Below are positions 23,762-31,939 of a stretch of 39,739 nucleotides of DNA, piece after piece. Below the pieces are notes generated by a model, which worked only from the letters and a program-made list of their open reading frames with translations, was not told the DNA's origin and did not search any database. Each line of letters opens with the position of its first letter. The stretch's first letter is position 1. Source of the stretch: Agathobaculum desmolans ATCC 43058 (GTDB lineage Bacteria; Bacillota; Clostridia; Oscillospirales; Butyricicoccaceae); the NCBI RefSeq assembly GCF_000701665.1, contig NZ_JNJN01000026.1:1-39739 (forward strand). Direction: 5' to 3'. A program made the translations under genes and the position numbers.

Positions 23762-23822
23762 ACCGGAACATGCGGAAAGTGCCGGCGGGGACGGAAAATG
23801 TATACCTTATTATATATGGCAG

Positions 23823-23857
23823 CCGGCAGCGGTGGACAGGCTGCCGCTGTTTTTTTG
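23823..23857 (+). terminator. Terminator-like hairpin upstream of the merR gene
   Basis: CGGCAG can pair with CTGCCG, or CAGCGG with CCGCTG, and seven T follow. No plus-strand gene lies directly upstream, so it may insulate the tRNA region or end transcripts from the pfkA side. Confidence 0.5.
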
Positions 23858-23887
23858 ATGAGAAGTATGGAAAAAATAAAAAAAGGC

Positions 23888-23918
23888 TTGACCCTGCCGT
23901 TGCGTCAACCGGTATACT
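23888..23918 (+). promoter_or_regulatory. MerR-type promoter/operator with 19-bp spacer
   Basis: TTGACC (23888-23893) and TATACT (23913-23918) are separated by 19 bp, longer than normal, as in promoters activated by MerR proteins through DNA untwisting. The spacer holds GTCAA inverted to the TTGAC of the -35 element. It is 25 bp upstream of the MerR gene, so autoregulation is expected. Confidence 0.7.
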
Positions 23919-23942
23919 GAAAGCAGATGAGGAGGGAAAGCA

Positions 23943-24701
23943 ATGGAATACAGCATTCACGCGCTGGCGGAGCTGGCCGGCATCAGCACGCGCACCCTGC
24001 GGTATTATGATTCGATTGGCCTGCTGCATCCGTGCGGTGCAACGGCGGCTGGCTACCGTCTGTACGGTCCGCGTGAAGTCGATCTGCTGCAGCAGATCTT
24101 GTTTTACCGGGCGCTGGGTGTGCCGCTGCGTGAGATCGCCCGTATCGTGCAGGCGGATGATTTCGACCGGCTGACGGCACTGCGCTCGCATTTGTCCGCA
24201 CTGTATGCACGGCAGGCGCAGACAAGTGCCCTGATCGAGACCGTACAGAAAACCATTCACACGCTGGAGAAAGGAGATACGATGCAGGATAGAGAAAAGT
24301 TTGAGGCATTTAAGCAGCGCATCGTGCAGGAAAATGAGGCGCAGTACGGCGCGGAGGTGCGCGCCCGCTATGGTGATGCGCAGGCGGATGCGGCCAATGC
24401 CCGTCTGCTTGGTATGAGTGAGGCGGATTACGAACGCTTTGAAGCCCTGAAGGAGGAAGTGCAGCAGGCGCTTGAGCAGGCGGTGCGGCACGGCAGCGAT
24501 CCGGCCGGGCCGGAGGGGGAGCGCATCGTGCGGCTGCACAAAACGTGGCTGGGGATGACGTGGAAGGAGTACAGCGCCGAGGCGCATCAGGCGCTTGCCG
24601 AAGGGTATGTGACGGATGAACGCTTTGCCGCGTATTATGACCGGCGTTTGCCGGGCTGCGCCCGCTTTTTATGTGATGCGGTGCAGCACTGGGCAAAATA
24701 A
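23943..24701 (+). CDS. MerR-family regulator with TipAS-like ligand-binding domain
   Basis: A 252-residue regulator. Residues 1-70 are the MerR winged helix (YSIHALAELAGISTRTLRYYDSIGLLHP, AGYRLYGPREVDLLQQILFYRALGVPL), followed by a dimerisation helix to about 115. Residues 115-252 are a TipAS-type all-helical domain (LLGMSEADYERFEALKEEVQQAL, HKTWLGMTWKEYSAEAHQALAEGYVTDERFAAYYDRR), the fold that binds thiopeptides and other multidrugs in TipA. GGAGGG precedes the ATG. An internal ATG after GGAGA near residue 115 could also make a free TipAS domain, as known for tipA. Targets other than itself are unknown. Confidence 0.85.
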   Translation: MEYSIHALAELAGISTRTLRYYDSIGLLHPCGATAAGYRLYGPREVDLLQQILFYRALGVPLREIARIVQADDFDRLTALRSHLSALYARQAQTSALIETVQKTIHTLEKGDTMQDREKFEAFKQRIVQENEAQYGAEVRARYGDAQADAANARLLGMSEADYERFEALKEEVQQALEQAVRHGSDPAGPEGERIVRLHKTWLGMTWKEYSAEAHQALAEGYVTDERFAAYYDRRLPGCARFLCDAVQHWAK

Positions 24702-24762
24702 GGCTGTTGGGTTGTAAAAAGTGAAAATCACCGCCTGAAGTGCACAAAAAACGAGGTGAAAA

Positions 24763-24792
24763 ATTATATAATCTTCCATTATATAATCTTCC
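24763..24792. repeat. Tandem 15-bp repeat upstream of the phosphoglucomutase promoter
   Basis: ATTATATAATCTTCC occurs twice in immediate succession (24763-24777, 24778-24792); each unit contains the palindrome ATTATATAAT. It lies 40 bp ahead of the -35 box of the next gene and could bind a regulator. Confidence 0.6.
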
Positions 24793-24832
24793 AGATGTAT
24801 GCAAGACATTTTACGAATTCGCGCAAAAGCCC

Positions 24833-24860
24833 TTGCATTGACAGATAGATATTGTATAAT
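24833..24860 (+). promoter_or_regulatory. Promoter of the phosphoglucomutase gene
   Basis: TTGCAT (24833-24838), 16 bp, TATAAT (24855-24860), with a leader of about 52 nt. An overlapping alternative is TTGACA at 24838 with TTATAT 17 bp on. Confidence 0.6.
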
Positions 24861-24919
24861 TTATATAGATAACGTGCGCTGCTGCCAGCGCAGTTAAATA
24901 ACAGGATGAGGTGATCCCA

Positions 24920-26647
24920 ATGGATTTTATGTCGGAATATAAGCGTTGGTTGGAAAATCCCGCTCTTTCCGAAGAAGAGCGTGCGGAGCTGAAAGCTGTC
25001 GAGCAGGATCGGGAAGAGGTGGAGAGCCGCTTTTTCGCGCCGCTGTCCTTCGGTACGGCGGGTCTGCGCGGTGTGCTCGGCGTCGGTCTGAACCGGATGA
25101 ACCGCTTTACGGTCGGGCAGGCGGCACAGGGTCTTGCCAACCTGATCGTGTCCAACGGCAAGTCTGCCATGGACCGCGGTGTTGCTATCGCGTATGACAG
25201 CCGCCATTTCTCGGCGGAGTTTGCCCGTCAGTCTGCCTGCATCCTCGCGGCAAGCGGGATCAAAACCCTGCTGTTCGATGAGCTGCGTCCCACGCCGGAG
25301 CTTTCGTTTGCGATCCGCCATTACGGCTGCATTGCGGGCATCAATATCACCGCCTCCCACAACCCCAAGGAGTATAACGGCTACAAGGTCTATTGGGAGG
25401 ACGGTGCCCAGCTTCCCCCCGCGGAAGCCGACGTGGTCGCCAAGGAAATGGCGGCGACCGATATCTTCACCGGTGTACGCACGGGTGACTACGATGCTTT
25501 GGTGGCCAGCGGCATGATCCGTATTCTGTCGGCGGAAACTGACGAAGCGTATCTGGACGAAGTCATCAAGGTGGCGGTCAATCCGGACTGTGTGAAGCAG
25601 GTAGCGGACGAGTTTAAGCTGGTTTACACCCCGTTCCACGGCGCGGGCTATCGTCTGGTACCGGAGATCCTGCGCCGCCTCGGCTATAAGCACATCATCT
25701 GCGAGCCCGAGCAGATGAAGATCGACGGTGATTTTCCGACGGTCAAAAACCCCAATCCGGAATACAAGGAAGGTTTCACACTTGCCATTGAACTGGCTAA
25801 GCAGAACGATGTCGATTTGATCATCGGCACCGATCCGGATGCAGACCGCACCGGTATTATGCTGAAGGATAAAACCGGCGAGTATGTCACGCTGTCGGGC
25901 AATCAGGTGGGCGTTTTGCTGACCGATTATATCATTACTGCCAAAAAACTGACAGGCACCATGCCCAAGCACCCGGCGGTACTCAAAAGCATTGTAACCA
26001 CCGAAATGGCGCGTGCCGCGGCAGAAAAAAACGGTGTGGCGTGCTTTGATACTTTTACCGGCTTTAAGTTCCTGGCGGAAAAGATCAAGCAGTTTGAAAA
26101 GAGCGGATCGCACCGTTATATCTTCGCCTTTGAGGAGAGCTACGGTTATCTGTGCGGCGATTATGCCCGTGATAAGGATGCGGTCACCGCTTCCATGCTG
26201 ATTGCAGAGATGGCGGCTTATTACCGCACGCAGGGCAAGACCCTGTATGACGCAATGGAGGAGATGTACGAAAAGTACGGCTACTATTGCGAGCAGACCA
26301 TTTCGATCACCATGCCGGGCGTATCCGGCCTGCAGCGCATGAAGGAGCTGATGGCTGAGCTGCGCGCGCAGCCGCTGACGCAGATCGGCCCGGACAAGGT
26401 CGAGTTCACCCGCGATTATATGCCGGGCACCCGCACCTGCATGGCGGACGGCGCGGCGGAAGAGATAGAGCTGAAGGGGCAGAATGTAATGTACTACGAG
26501 CTGGAAGGCGGTACGACGTTCATCATCCGTCCCTCCGGCACTGAGCCGAAGGTTAAGGTTTATATTATGGCGAAGGGCGCGGACAAGGCGGAGGCTGCCG
26601 CCAAGGTGGATGCGCTGGCTGCCGCAGCGAAGGAGATCGTTCAGTAA
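24920..26647 (+). CDS. pgcA: Phosphoglucomutase/phosphomannomutase (alpha-D-phosphohexomutase)
   Basis: A 575-residue enzyme interconverting hexose 1- and 6-phosphates, feeding glycogen and cell-envelope sugar nucleotides. The four family motifs are present: phosphoserine loop TASHNPKEYNGYK near residue 145, metal loop GTDPDADRTG near 303, sugar-binding FAFEESYGYL near 405 and phosphate-binding RPSGTEPKVKVY near 540. The N-terminus FGTAGLRGVLGVGLNRMN is typical of the long Firmicute type. ATG 24920 was chosen over a GTG at 24911 because GAGGTG lies 7 nt upstream. Length is normal. Confidence 0.92.
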   Translation: MDFMSEYKRWLENPALSEEERAELKAVEQDREEVESRFFAPLSFGTAGLRGVLGVGLNRMNRFTVGQAAQGLANLIVSNGKSAMDRGVAIAYDSRHFSAEFARQSACILAASGIKTLLFDELRPTPELSFAIRHYGCIAGINITASHNPKEYNGYKVYWEDGAQLPPAEADVVAKEMAATDIFTGVRTGDYDALVASGMIRILSAETDEAYLDEVIKVAVNPDCVKQVADEFKLVYTPFHGAGYRLVPEILRRLGYKHIICEPEQMKIDGDFPTVKNPNPEYKEGFTLAIELAKQNDVDLIIGTDPDADRTGIMLKDKTGEYVTLSGNQVGVLLTDYIITAKKLTGTMPKHPAVLKSIVTTEMARAAAEKNGVACFDTFTGFKFLAEKIKQFEKSGSHRYIFAFEESYGYLCGDYARDKDAVTASMLIAEMAAYYRTQGKTLYDAMEEMYEKYGYYCEQTISITMPGVSGLQRMKELMAELRAQPLTQIGPDKVEFTRDYMPGTRTCMADGAAEEIELKGQNVMYYELEGGTTFIIRPSGTEPKVKVYIMAKGADKAEAAAKVDALAAAAKEIVQ

Positions 26648-26664
26648 AAAATAATGGTTCCAAC

Positions 26665-26699
26665 AAGGGCGTGCGCCGGGTTCCGACGCACGCCCTTGC
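26665..26699 (+). terminator. GC-rich hairpin after pgcA
   Basis: CAAGGGCGTGCG pairs perfectly with CGCACGCCCTTG around an 11-nt loop, 17 bp after the stop. The T-tract is poor (CGGCATTTT), so termination may be partial and the next gene partly read through. Confidence 0.6.
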
Positions 26700-26719
26700 G
26701 GCATTTTGGAGGGATTGAT

Positions 26720-27565
26720 ATGGCACGTATCCTGCCGAGAGTGCTGGCAGGGCTTGCGCTATCCGCTGTGGTGATGGGCGGAACGGCTTGGGTAGAGCAT
26801 GTGGTTGTGCCGGGGAGCATTCCGGGATTGGCGGAATTTGCGCAGCAGCTTCCCCATGCGGTGCGCTTTGACTGCGAGATCGACCGAAGCGGGGTGGATG
26901 GACAGACGCCGCCGCAGTATACCGTCCGGGCGTATGATCGGAACCACCGTCTGGTCGGTACTCTATGGGCGGGCGGGGAACTGTCCACAACCTGTATGGA
27001 AACTCTGCAATATGATGCTGCGGGAAACTGCACCGGCAGTACCTATCACGGCGGGGACGGTACGGTTTCGCAAACGCGCTTCGCCTATGATGGACAGGGG
27101 CGGAAGCACGTGGAGGAACGGTATCGGGAGGGGATGCTGGAGTATGCTGCGTTCTATACTTATATGCCACAGGCGGACGGCACATGGCTGTGTCGAATGG
27201 CGGAGCACGGTAAAGCGCGCGGCATGATCGAGAATAGCTGGGTCACTGACTATGCGGGCAGAATGCTGTATATGCAAAGCCCGAATGGTGTGTTTTGCAT
27301 GGAATCGGCCTATGATGAAAAGGGTCGGGAAACGCATACCGTGATACGGAAGTATGGTGTTGTTGATCAGGAAAATTTCTACACGTATATCGACGCACCG
27401 GATGGCAGCGGGACATGTACGGAAGAATATTACAGCGCTGGGGTACTCGCGCTGCGCATCAAACGGATCTTTGATGCGCAGGGGATCTGCATTCGGGAAA
27501 TTTATACAGGTGATACCGCGGGCAATGGTGAAACCGTGCGCACGGTACGGACGCTGAAGCGGTAA
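26720..27565 (+). CDS. Exported protein with YD-like repeats, unknown function
   Basis: A 281-residue protein with an N-terminal membrane anchor or signal (ILPRVLAGLALSAVVMGGTAW). The rest consists of tyrosine-aspartate type beta repeats: QYDAAGNCTGSTYHGGDGTV, FAYDGQGRKHVEERYREG, TDYAGRMLYMQSPNGV, AYDEKGRETHTVIRKYG and IFDAQGICIREIY. Similar repeats occur in RHS-type and other wall-associated proteins, but no toxin core or catalytic site is seen. ATG 26720 has GGAGGG 7 nt upstream; a longer frame from 26654 would cross the terminator hairpin. It precedes cutC by 18 bp and is probably co-transcribed with it. The role is unknown. Confidence 0.65.
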   Translation: MARILPRVLAGLALSAVVMGGTAWVEHVVVPGSIPGLAEFAQQLPHAVRFDCEIDRSGVDGQTPPQYTVRAYDRNHRLVGTLWAGGELSTTCMETLQYDAAGNCTGSTYHGGDGTVSQTRFAYDGQGRKHVEERYREGMLEYAAFYTYMPQADGTWLCRMAEHGKARGMIENSWVTDYAGRMLYMQSPNGVFCMESAYDEKGRETHTVIRKYGVVDQENFYTYIDAPDGSGTCTEEYYSAGVLALRIKRIFDAQGICIREIYTGDTAGNGETVRTVRTLKR

Positions 27566-27583
27566 GGAGGAAAGATAGAAATT

Positions 27584-28336
27584 ATGCCGAAGGTATTGGA
27601 GGTTTGCGCGGATTCGGTGGAAAGCGCGGTCACGGCGGCGCGCAGCGGCGCTACGCGGATCGAGCTGTGCAGCGCACTGGCGGCGGGCGGGCTTTCACCG
27701 GATGAGGACATGTACCGCATGGTGCGCGAGCGGGTGGATATTCCGGTGCGGGTGCTCCTGCGCCCGCGCAGCGGGGATTTTCTGTATTCGGATGCGGAGT
27801 ATGAGCTGCTGCGGCGGCAGGTGCGGCGGTTTGCCGCGCTCGGCGCGGATGGTGTGGTGATCGGCATTCTGCGGGAGGACGGCACGCTGGACGCGGCGCG
27901 CATGGCGGGGCTGATCGAGTTGGCAGGCGGATGCGGGGTGACGCTGCACCGCGCGTTTGACGTATGCCGTGATCCGCTGGAGGCGCTGGAGACCGCGCGG
28001 GCGCTCGGCGTGGATACCATACTGACCTCAGGACAGCAGGCGGCGTGCACGCAGGGGGCGGCACTGCTGCGGCAGCTGGTGCAGGCCGCGCGGGGAAAAC
28101 CGCAGATTTTGATCGGCGCGGGGGTGAACGCTGCGGTCATCCGCCGCTTACAGCCGCAGACCGGCGCAGATGCGTTCCACCTTTCCGCCAAGCACACGGT
28201 GGAGAGCGGTATGCGTTTCCGCCGGGAGGGCGTGCCGATGGGGCAGCCCGGTCTCAGCGAATTTGCGATCGTGCGGTGCGATGGGGCGGCGGTGCGAGCC
28301 GCACGGGCGGCGCTGGATGCCCTGTGTCCCGCTTAA
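27584..28336 (+). CDS. cutC: CutC family protein (PF03932-like TIM barrel)
   Basis: A 250-residue TIM-barrel protein of the CutC family, historically linked to copper homeostasis though its biochemical role is unsettled. Recognised from LEVCADSVESAVTAARSGATRIELCSALAAGGLSPD, VRVLLRPRSGDFLYSDAEY, GADGVVIGIL and VTLHRAFDVCRDP, and the C-terminal ILIGAGVNAAVI. The ATG is 13 nt after AGGAGG, a long spacing. It follows the YD-like gene by 18 bp and ends before a strong terminator shared with cysE. Confidence 0.9.
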   Translation: MPKVLEVCADSVESAVTAARSGATRIELCSALAAGGLSPDEDMYRMVRERVDIPVRVLLRPRSGDFLYSDAEYELLRRQVRRFAALGADGVVIGILREDGTLDAARMAGLIELAGGCGVTLHRAFDVCRDPLEALETARALGVDTILTSGQQAACTQGAALLRQLVQAARGKPQILIGAGVNAAVIRRLQPQTGADAFHLSAKHTVESGMRFRREGVPMGQPGLSEFAIVRCDGAAVRAARAALDALCPA

Positions 28337-28344
28337 AACAGCAG

Positions 28345-28381
28345 CCAGCCCGCGGAACGGTAGTCGGTTCCGCGGGCTGGT
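28345..28381. terminator. Bidirectional terminator between cutC and cysE
   Basis: CCAGCCCGCGGAAC pairs with GTTCCGCGGGCTGG, a 14-bp perfect stem with an 8-nt loop, followed by TTTGG on the plus strand. The convergent genes cutC and cysE end on either side. Confidence 0.75.
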
Positions 28382-28394
28382 TTGGCTATGTGGG

Positions 28395-29063
28395 TTATTC
28401 GTCGGCTTCGTGGTCGCGCTGCTCTTCGCGCTTGAGCTTTTGCTCGTTGGCATAAACGCGGCTTTGCAGGCGGCACAGCTCCTGCGCAAGCGGGTCGGGC
28501 AGATGGATCTGGTCGAGATCGTAGGAGGGGCTGGATACCCGCAGGCCGTCGATCTTGACCACACGTGCCTTCACGCCGACCACGGTCGAGCCGGGCGGGA
28601 CCTCCTGCAGCACAACGGCATTGGCGCCGATGCGGCTGTTGTCGCCCACCTTAAACGGGCCGAGCACCTTGGCGCCGGTCGAGATCAGAACATTGTTGCC
28701 GATGGTTGGATGGCGCTTGCCGGTATCGTGTCCCGTGCCGCCAAGGGTGACGCCGTGGTAGATCGTGCAGTCATCGCCGATCTCGGCGGTTTCGCCGATG
28801 ACGATGCCCATGCCGTGGTCGATAAACAGACGGCGGCCGATGGTCGCGCCGGGGTGGATCTCAATGCCGGTCAGGTGGCGGGCAAACTGGCTGAGCCAGC
28901 GCGCCAGAAAGAATCGCTTGTGCTGATAGAGCCAATGCGCCTGCCGGTGCAGGATCAGGGCGTGAAAGCCCTGATAGAGAAGGAAAACCTCCAGTGTGGT
29001 GCGCGCAGCAGGGTCGCGGTCGCGGATAGAACGCGCATCGTCTAAAAGCCCTTTGAAGATCAT
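28395..29063 (-). CDS. cysE: Serine O-acetyltransferase
   Basis: A 222-residue enzyme making O-acetylserine from serine and acetyl-CoA, the first step of cysteine synthesis. After a helical N-terminal region the left-handed beta-helix of hexapeptide repeats has the conserved [23 protein letters not shown] (read in parts), [35 protein letters not shown] and [21 protein letters not shown] 29063 has AGGATG upstream; ATG 29072 has its AGG directly adjacent and is less likely. The C-terminal 25 residues are charged. It is divergent from the UDP-sugar dehydrogenase. Confidence 0.92.
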   Translation of the reverse strand: MIFKGLLDDARSIRDRDPAARTTLEVFLLYQGFHALILHRQAHWLYQHKRFFLARWLSQFARHLTGIEIHPGATIGRRLFIDHGMGIVIGETAEIGDDCTIYHGVTLGGTGHDTGKRHPTIGNNVLISTGAKVLGPFKVGDNSRIGANAVVLQEVPPGSTVVGVKARVVKIDGLRVSSPSYDLDQIHLPDPLAQELCRLQSRVYANEQKLKREEQRDHEADE

Positions 29064-29107
29064 AAAAATCATCCTATCAAAACAGTGTGAATTGCGGGGT
29101 ATTTATC

Positions 29108-29136
29108 ATTATAGACGCTTTGCGGCGAAAATTCAA
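29108..29136 (-). promoter_or_regulatory. Promoter of cysE
   Basis: TTGAAT (29131-29136), 17 bp, TATAAT (29108-29113) on the minus strand. Confidence 0.65.
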
Positions 29137-29144
29137 ACACTACG

Positions 29145-29172
29145 TTGAAATCTGCGGAAAAAGTGGTATAAT
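29145..29172 (+). promoter_or_regulatory. Promoter of the UDP-sugar dehydrogenase gene
   Basis: TTGAAA (29145-29150), 16 bp, TATAAT (29167-29172). It lies back to back with the cysE promoter, their -35 boxes 8 bp apart, so the two may interfere. Confidence 0.65.
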
Positions 29173-29206
29173 GTAAGAAGATTTTTCTGAACGAGGTAAG
29201 AAAATT

Positions 29207-30409
29207 ATGAAAATTACTGTCATGGGGCTGGGCTATATCGGCCTGCCCACCGCGATCACACTGGCGGAGGCCGGTTTTGAGGTTTGCGGCTTCGACGTAA
29301 ATGAAAAAACAATAGAAACGCTGCAGGGCGGCCATATCCATATTGTTGAGCCGGGGCTGCAGCAAGCGTTTGAAACGGCAGTCAGCCATGGGCATCTGCA
29401 TTTCTCAAGCGAGCTGGCTCCGTCCGATGTATTTTACATTGCAGTGCCCACACCGTTTTATCAGGATGAGACCGGTACGCATAAGGCAGATCTCAAGTTT
29501 GTCGAGTCCGCCGGCCGGATGGCGGGCAAGCTGCTTGCGCCGTCCAATCTGGTGATTCTCGAATCCACCGTGCCGCCGCACACCAGCGAAATGCTCGCCC
29601 GTGTGCTTTCGGAAGAATCCGGCATCCCGATGGAGGAGATCCATGTGGCGCACTGTCCGGAGCGGGTCATCCCGGGTAATATGATGTATGAGCTGAAGAA
29701 CAACGACCGCATCGTCGGCGCGCGCACGCCCGAAGCGGCTGAAATGGCGGCCGCCATTTACGAAAAGGTGCTGGATAAGGGGATCGTCCACAAGACCGAC
29801 GACCTGACTGCCGAAATGTGCAAGCTGACCGAAAACACCTTCCGCGATGTCAACATCGCCTATGCAAACGAGCTTTCGGTCATCTGTGATAAAATGGGCA
29901 TCGATGTATTCGAGCTGATCAAATTGGCCAACTGCCATCCGCGCGTCAATATCCTGACGCCGGGCGTCGGCGTCGGCGGACACTGCATCGCGGTCGATCC
30001 GTGGTTTATTTACGAGCAGTTCCCGGCGGAGGCCAAGGTGATCCTTGCCGCGCGTGAGCGCAATGAAAACAAGCCCCGCTTTGTGGCGAACAAGGTGGTT
30101 TCCGAGCTGGGTAAGGTGACGGATACCGTCGGTGTGCTCGGCTTGTCCTATAAGCCGGATGTGGACGATATGCGCGAGTCCCCCTCGATCGAGCTGTGCC
30201 ACATTTTGCAGGAGAAGGGCGTAAACGTCATCGCCTGCGAGCCGTTCTCGCAGGAAAGTGCGGTGCAGGGCATCCCGAACGTCTCCTTTGAGGAGGTTTT
30301 AGCCAAGGCGGATTATCTGGTGATTACGCTGGGTCATACTCTATTCAAAGATAACAAAAAGTTGATTGCCGAAAAGCCGCATTACGACTGTGTCGGTCTA
30401 ATGGAGTAA
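29207..30409 (+). CDS. wecC: UDP-N-acetyl-D-mannosamine dehydrogenase (WecC-like)
   Basis: A 400-residue NAD-dependent nucleotide-sugar dehydrogenase, oxidising UDP-ManNAc to the uronic acid for surface polysaccharide or wall polymers. Motifs are GLGYIGLPTA for NAD near residue 8, STVPPHTSE near 120, the lysine-bearing MCKLTENTFRDVNIAYANEL near 205 and the catalytic cysteine in GVGVGGHCIAVDPWF near 260, then LGLSYKPDVDDMRESPS. The GGHCIAVDPWF form favours UDP-ManNAc over UDP-glucose enzymes (family knowledge). It stands as a single gene with no epimerase or glycosyltransferase beside it. Confidence 0.88.
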   Translation: MKITVMGLGYIGLPTAITLAEAGFEVCGFDVNEKTIETLQGGHIHIVEPGLQQAFETAVSHGHLHFSSELAPSDVFYIAVPTPFYQDETGTHKADLKFVESAGRMAGKLLAPSNLVILESTVPPHTSEMLARVLSEESGIPMEEIHVAHCPERVIPGNMMYELKNNDRIVGARTPEAAEMAAAIYEKVLDKGIVHKTDDLTAEMCKLTENTFRDVNIAYANELSVICDKMGIDVFELIKLANCHPRVNILTPGVGVGGHCIAVDPWFIYEQFPAEAKVILAARERNENKPRFVANKVVSELGKVTDTVGVLGLSYKPDVDDMRESPSIELCHILQEKGVNVIACEPFSQESAVQGIPNVSFEEVLAKADYLVITLGHTLFKDNKKLIAEKPHYDCVGLME

Positions 30410-30416
30410 GCGGAAC

Positions 30417-30452
30417 AAAAAGCGGTGCAGCATGAAAACTGCACCGCTTTTA
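30417..30452. terminator. Terminator of the UDP-sugar dehydrogenase gene
   Basis: AAAAGCGGTGCAG pairs with CTGCACCGCTTTT around an 8-nt loop, 8 bp after the stop, with TTTTATAT following. Confidence 0.85.
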
Positions 30453-30509
30453 TATGGGGCGTGCTGCGGTTCGCCAGATGGTATAATTGTGACTTTTTTG
30501 TGATTATCC

Positions 30510-30538
30510 TTGTATCAGCAGCGCAAAGGTGCTATACT
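30510..30538 (+). promoter_or_regulatory. Promoter of the PrsA-like gene
   Basis: TTGTAT (30510-30515), 17 bp, TATACT (30533-30538), 44 bp before the start codon. Confidence 0.65.
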
Positions 30539-30582
30539 GATTAAAGTTTGTTTTAGTTTTTGATAGCAAGGAGAATCGTAAC

Positions 30583-31746
30583 ATGAGCAAATGGGTGCAG
30601 CGCGCGGTCGCGCTGGTCGTGATGCTGGCTGTTGTGATGGGCGCTACGGTGTGGGGCTCGGCCGGTATGGTGATAAACTACGAAAAACCGCAGACAGATG
30701 CGCCGGTCGTTATGACGATCAACGGCGAGGAAGTCCATGCGGACGAGTATGCGGGCTACATGCAGCTGATTCTGCTGAACACCGTGTCTACTTATCAGCA
30801 GTATGCGCAGATGTTCGGTATGGAGGGCGAGTATACCATTGACTCGATCGGTAAGGAAATGGGCCCCTACCTGTACGAAAACGTTAAGGGGCAGATAGCC
30901 TATCTGTATGTGGCGCGCCAGAAGCTGGCGGAAAACGGTCTTGAAGTGCCCTTTGCGGCTCGCAAGGCGCTGAAGCGGACCCGTCAGTCTATGATCGATC
31001 AGCTCGGCGGGGAGGAGAATTATCTCAACTTCCTTGCGGAAAATGGTTTTTCCGATCTGGGTTACTGCAACATGAGCTATTCGCAGGAGTGCATCAATAC
31101 GCTTGGCGAGTATTTCTTTGGTGAAAACGGCGCTGCCGCGCCGAGCGAAGAAGAACTGATGCAGTATTTCCGCGACAATTATCTTGCCGCCAAGCATATC
31201 CTGATCTCGATGACCGACTCCACTACCGGCGAACAGATCCGCACGGAGGAGGAGGCCAAGGCCGAGGCGCAGAAGATCCTTGACCGGCTGCATGCAGGGG
31301 AGGACTTCGATGCCCTGATGCAGGAAAACAGCGAGGATCCCGGCCTGTCGGGCAATCCGGACGGCTATATCTTCACCGAGGGTGAGATGGTAACCGCGTT
31401 CTACGACGCAGCCAAGGCGCTGGGTGAAGATGAGGTATCCGGTTTGGTGAAATCGGATTACGGTTATCATATTATCAAGCGTGTGCCGGTGGATTACGAA
31501 GGTCAGTTTGAAAATTACAAGAATGCGCTTACCACGGCGGTCAGCGGCACGATTGAAGATCTGATGAACCAGTGGATTAAGGAAGCGGATGTGCAGACCA
31601 CCGAGGTGTTCGATCAGATCACCTATCAGAACCTGCGCGAGTACCTGCCGGCGGACGTGCAGGCGCGTCTGGCGGCGTTCGATGCCGTGGCATCCATGCA
31701 GATCCCGGCGGACGGCGAGGAGCAGACCGAGCAGCCGCAGGAATAA
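30583..31746 (+). CDS. PrsA/SurA-like peptidyl-prolyl isomerase, exported
   Basis: A 387-residue extracytoplasmic foldase. Residues 8-30 are a signal or anchor (VALVVMLAVVMGATVWGSAGMV) without lipobox cysteine, unlike classical PrsA. A SurA-N-like helical chaperone region follows (VVMTINGEEVHADEYAGYM to about residue 190). The parvulin domain lies at about 203-305: AAKHILISM, a long insert helix, GEDFDALMQENSEDPGLSGNPDGYIF, and KSDYGYHIIKRVP. The C-terminal tail is rich in Glu and Gln. It would assist folding of secreted proteins. AAGGAG lies 9 nt upstream of the ATG. Single gene, followed by hairpin element C. Confidence 0.87.
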   Translation: MSKWVQRAVALVVMLAVVMGATVWGSAGMVINYEKPQTDAPVVMTINGEEVHADEYAGYMQLILLNTVSTYQQYAQMFGMEGEYTIDSIGKEMGPYLYENVKGQIAYLYVARQKLAENGLEVPFAARKALKRTRQSMIDQLGGEENYLNFLAENGFSDLGYCNMSYSQECINTLGEYFFGENGAAAPSEEELMQYFRDNYLAAKHILISMTDSTTGEQIRTEEEAKAEAQKILDRLHAGEDFDALMQENSEDPGLSGNPDGYIFTEGEMVTAFYDAAKALGEDEVSGLVKSDYGYHIIKRVPVDYEGQFENYKNALTTAVSGTIEDLMNQWIKEADVQTTEVFDQITYQNLREYLPADVQARLAAFDAVASMQIPADGEEQTEQPQE

Positions 31747-31810
31747 GGACAGGGACTGCCGGCAGTTCGTATGAGCGGCGTTTGGAAGATCCTCATTGTA
31801 AATGGAACAG

Positions 31811-31939
31811 ATAAAAAGTCAGGCTCATGTCCTGACTTTTTATGCATTTGCGCGCAAATACTGTTTGATGCGCGTATGATTGACACCCATCGCTACAATA
31901 CTTTTTCGGCAAGCTGAAGTCAGGCATATAGCCTGACTT
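31811..31939 (-). repeat. Hairpin-array intergenic element, copy C (short, inverted)
   Basis: Read on the minus strand from 31916, CAGCTTGCCGAAAAAGTATT matches the left end of copy A with one change. GCGCATCAAACAG, ATTTGCGCGCAAAT and ATAAAAAGTCAGG/CCTGACTTTTTAT (31811-31843) match the first three modules of A and B in order. The right-hand modules are missing. A second AAGTCAGGC-ATATA-GCCTGACTT hairpin (31917-31939) flanks it, and both hairpins end in CTGACTTTT(T)ATGC. The hairpins also serve as terminators of the prsA-like gene. Confidence 0.65.

Larger units (their letters stand above)
23469..23817 (+). repeat. 19-bp direct repeats flanking the tRNA-Leu locus
   Basis: TGTATACCTTATTATATAT occurs at 23469-23487 and exactly again at 23799-23817, in the same direction. 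The interval holds tRNA-Leu, its promoter and its terminator. The origin is unclear: past duplication, excision scar or a shared regulatory element. Confidence 0.6.

Noticed and set aside
24779-26704. 641-residue minus-strand frame opposite pgcA
   Set aside because: Antisense to a gene with all four phosphohexomutase motifs; no independent support.
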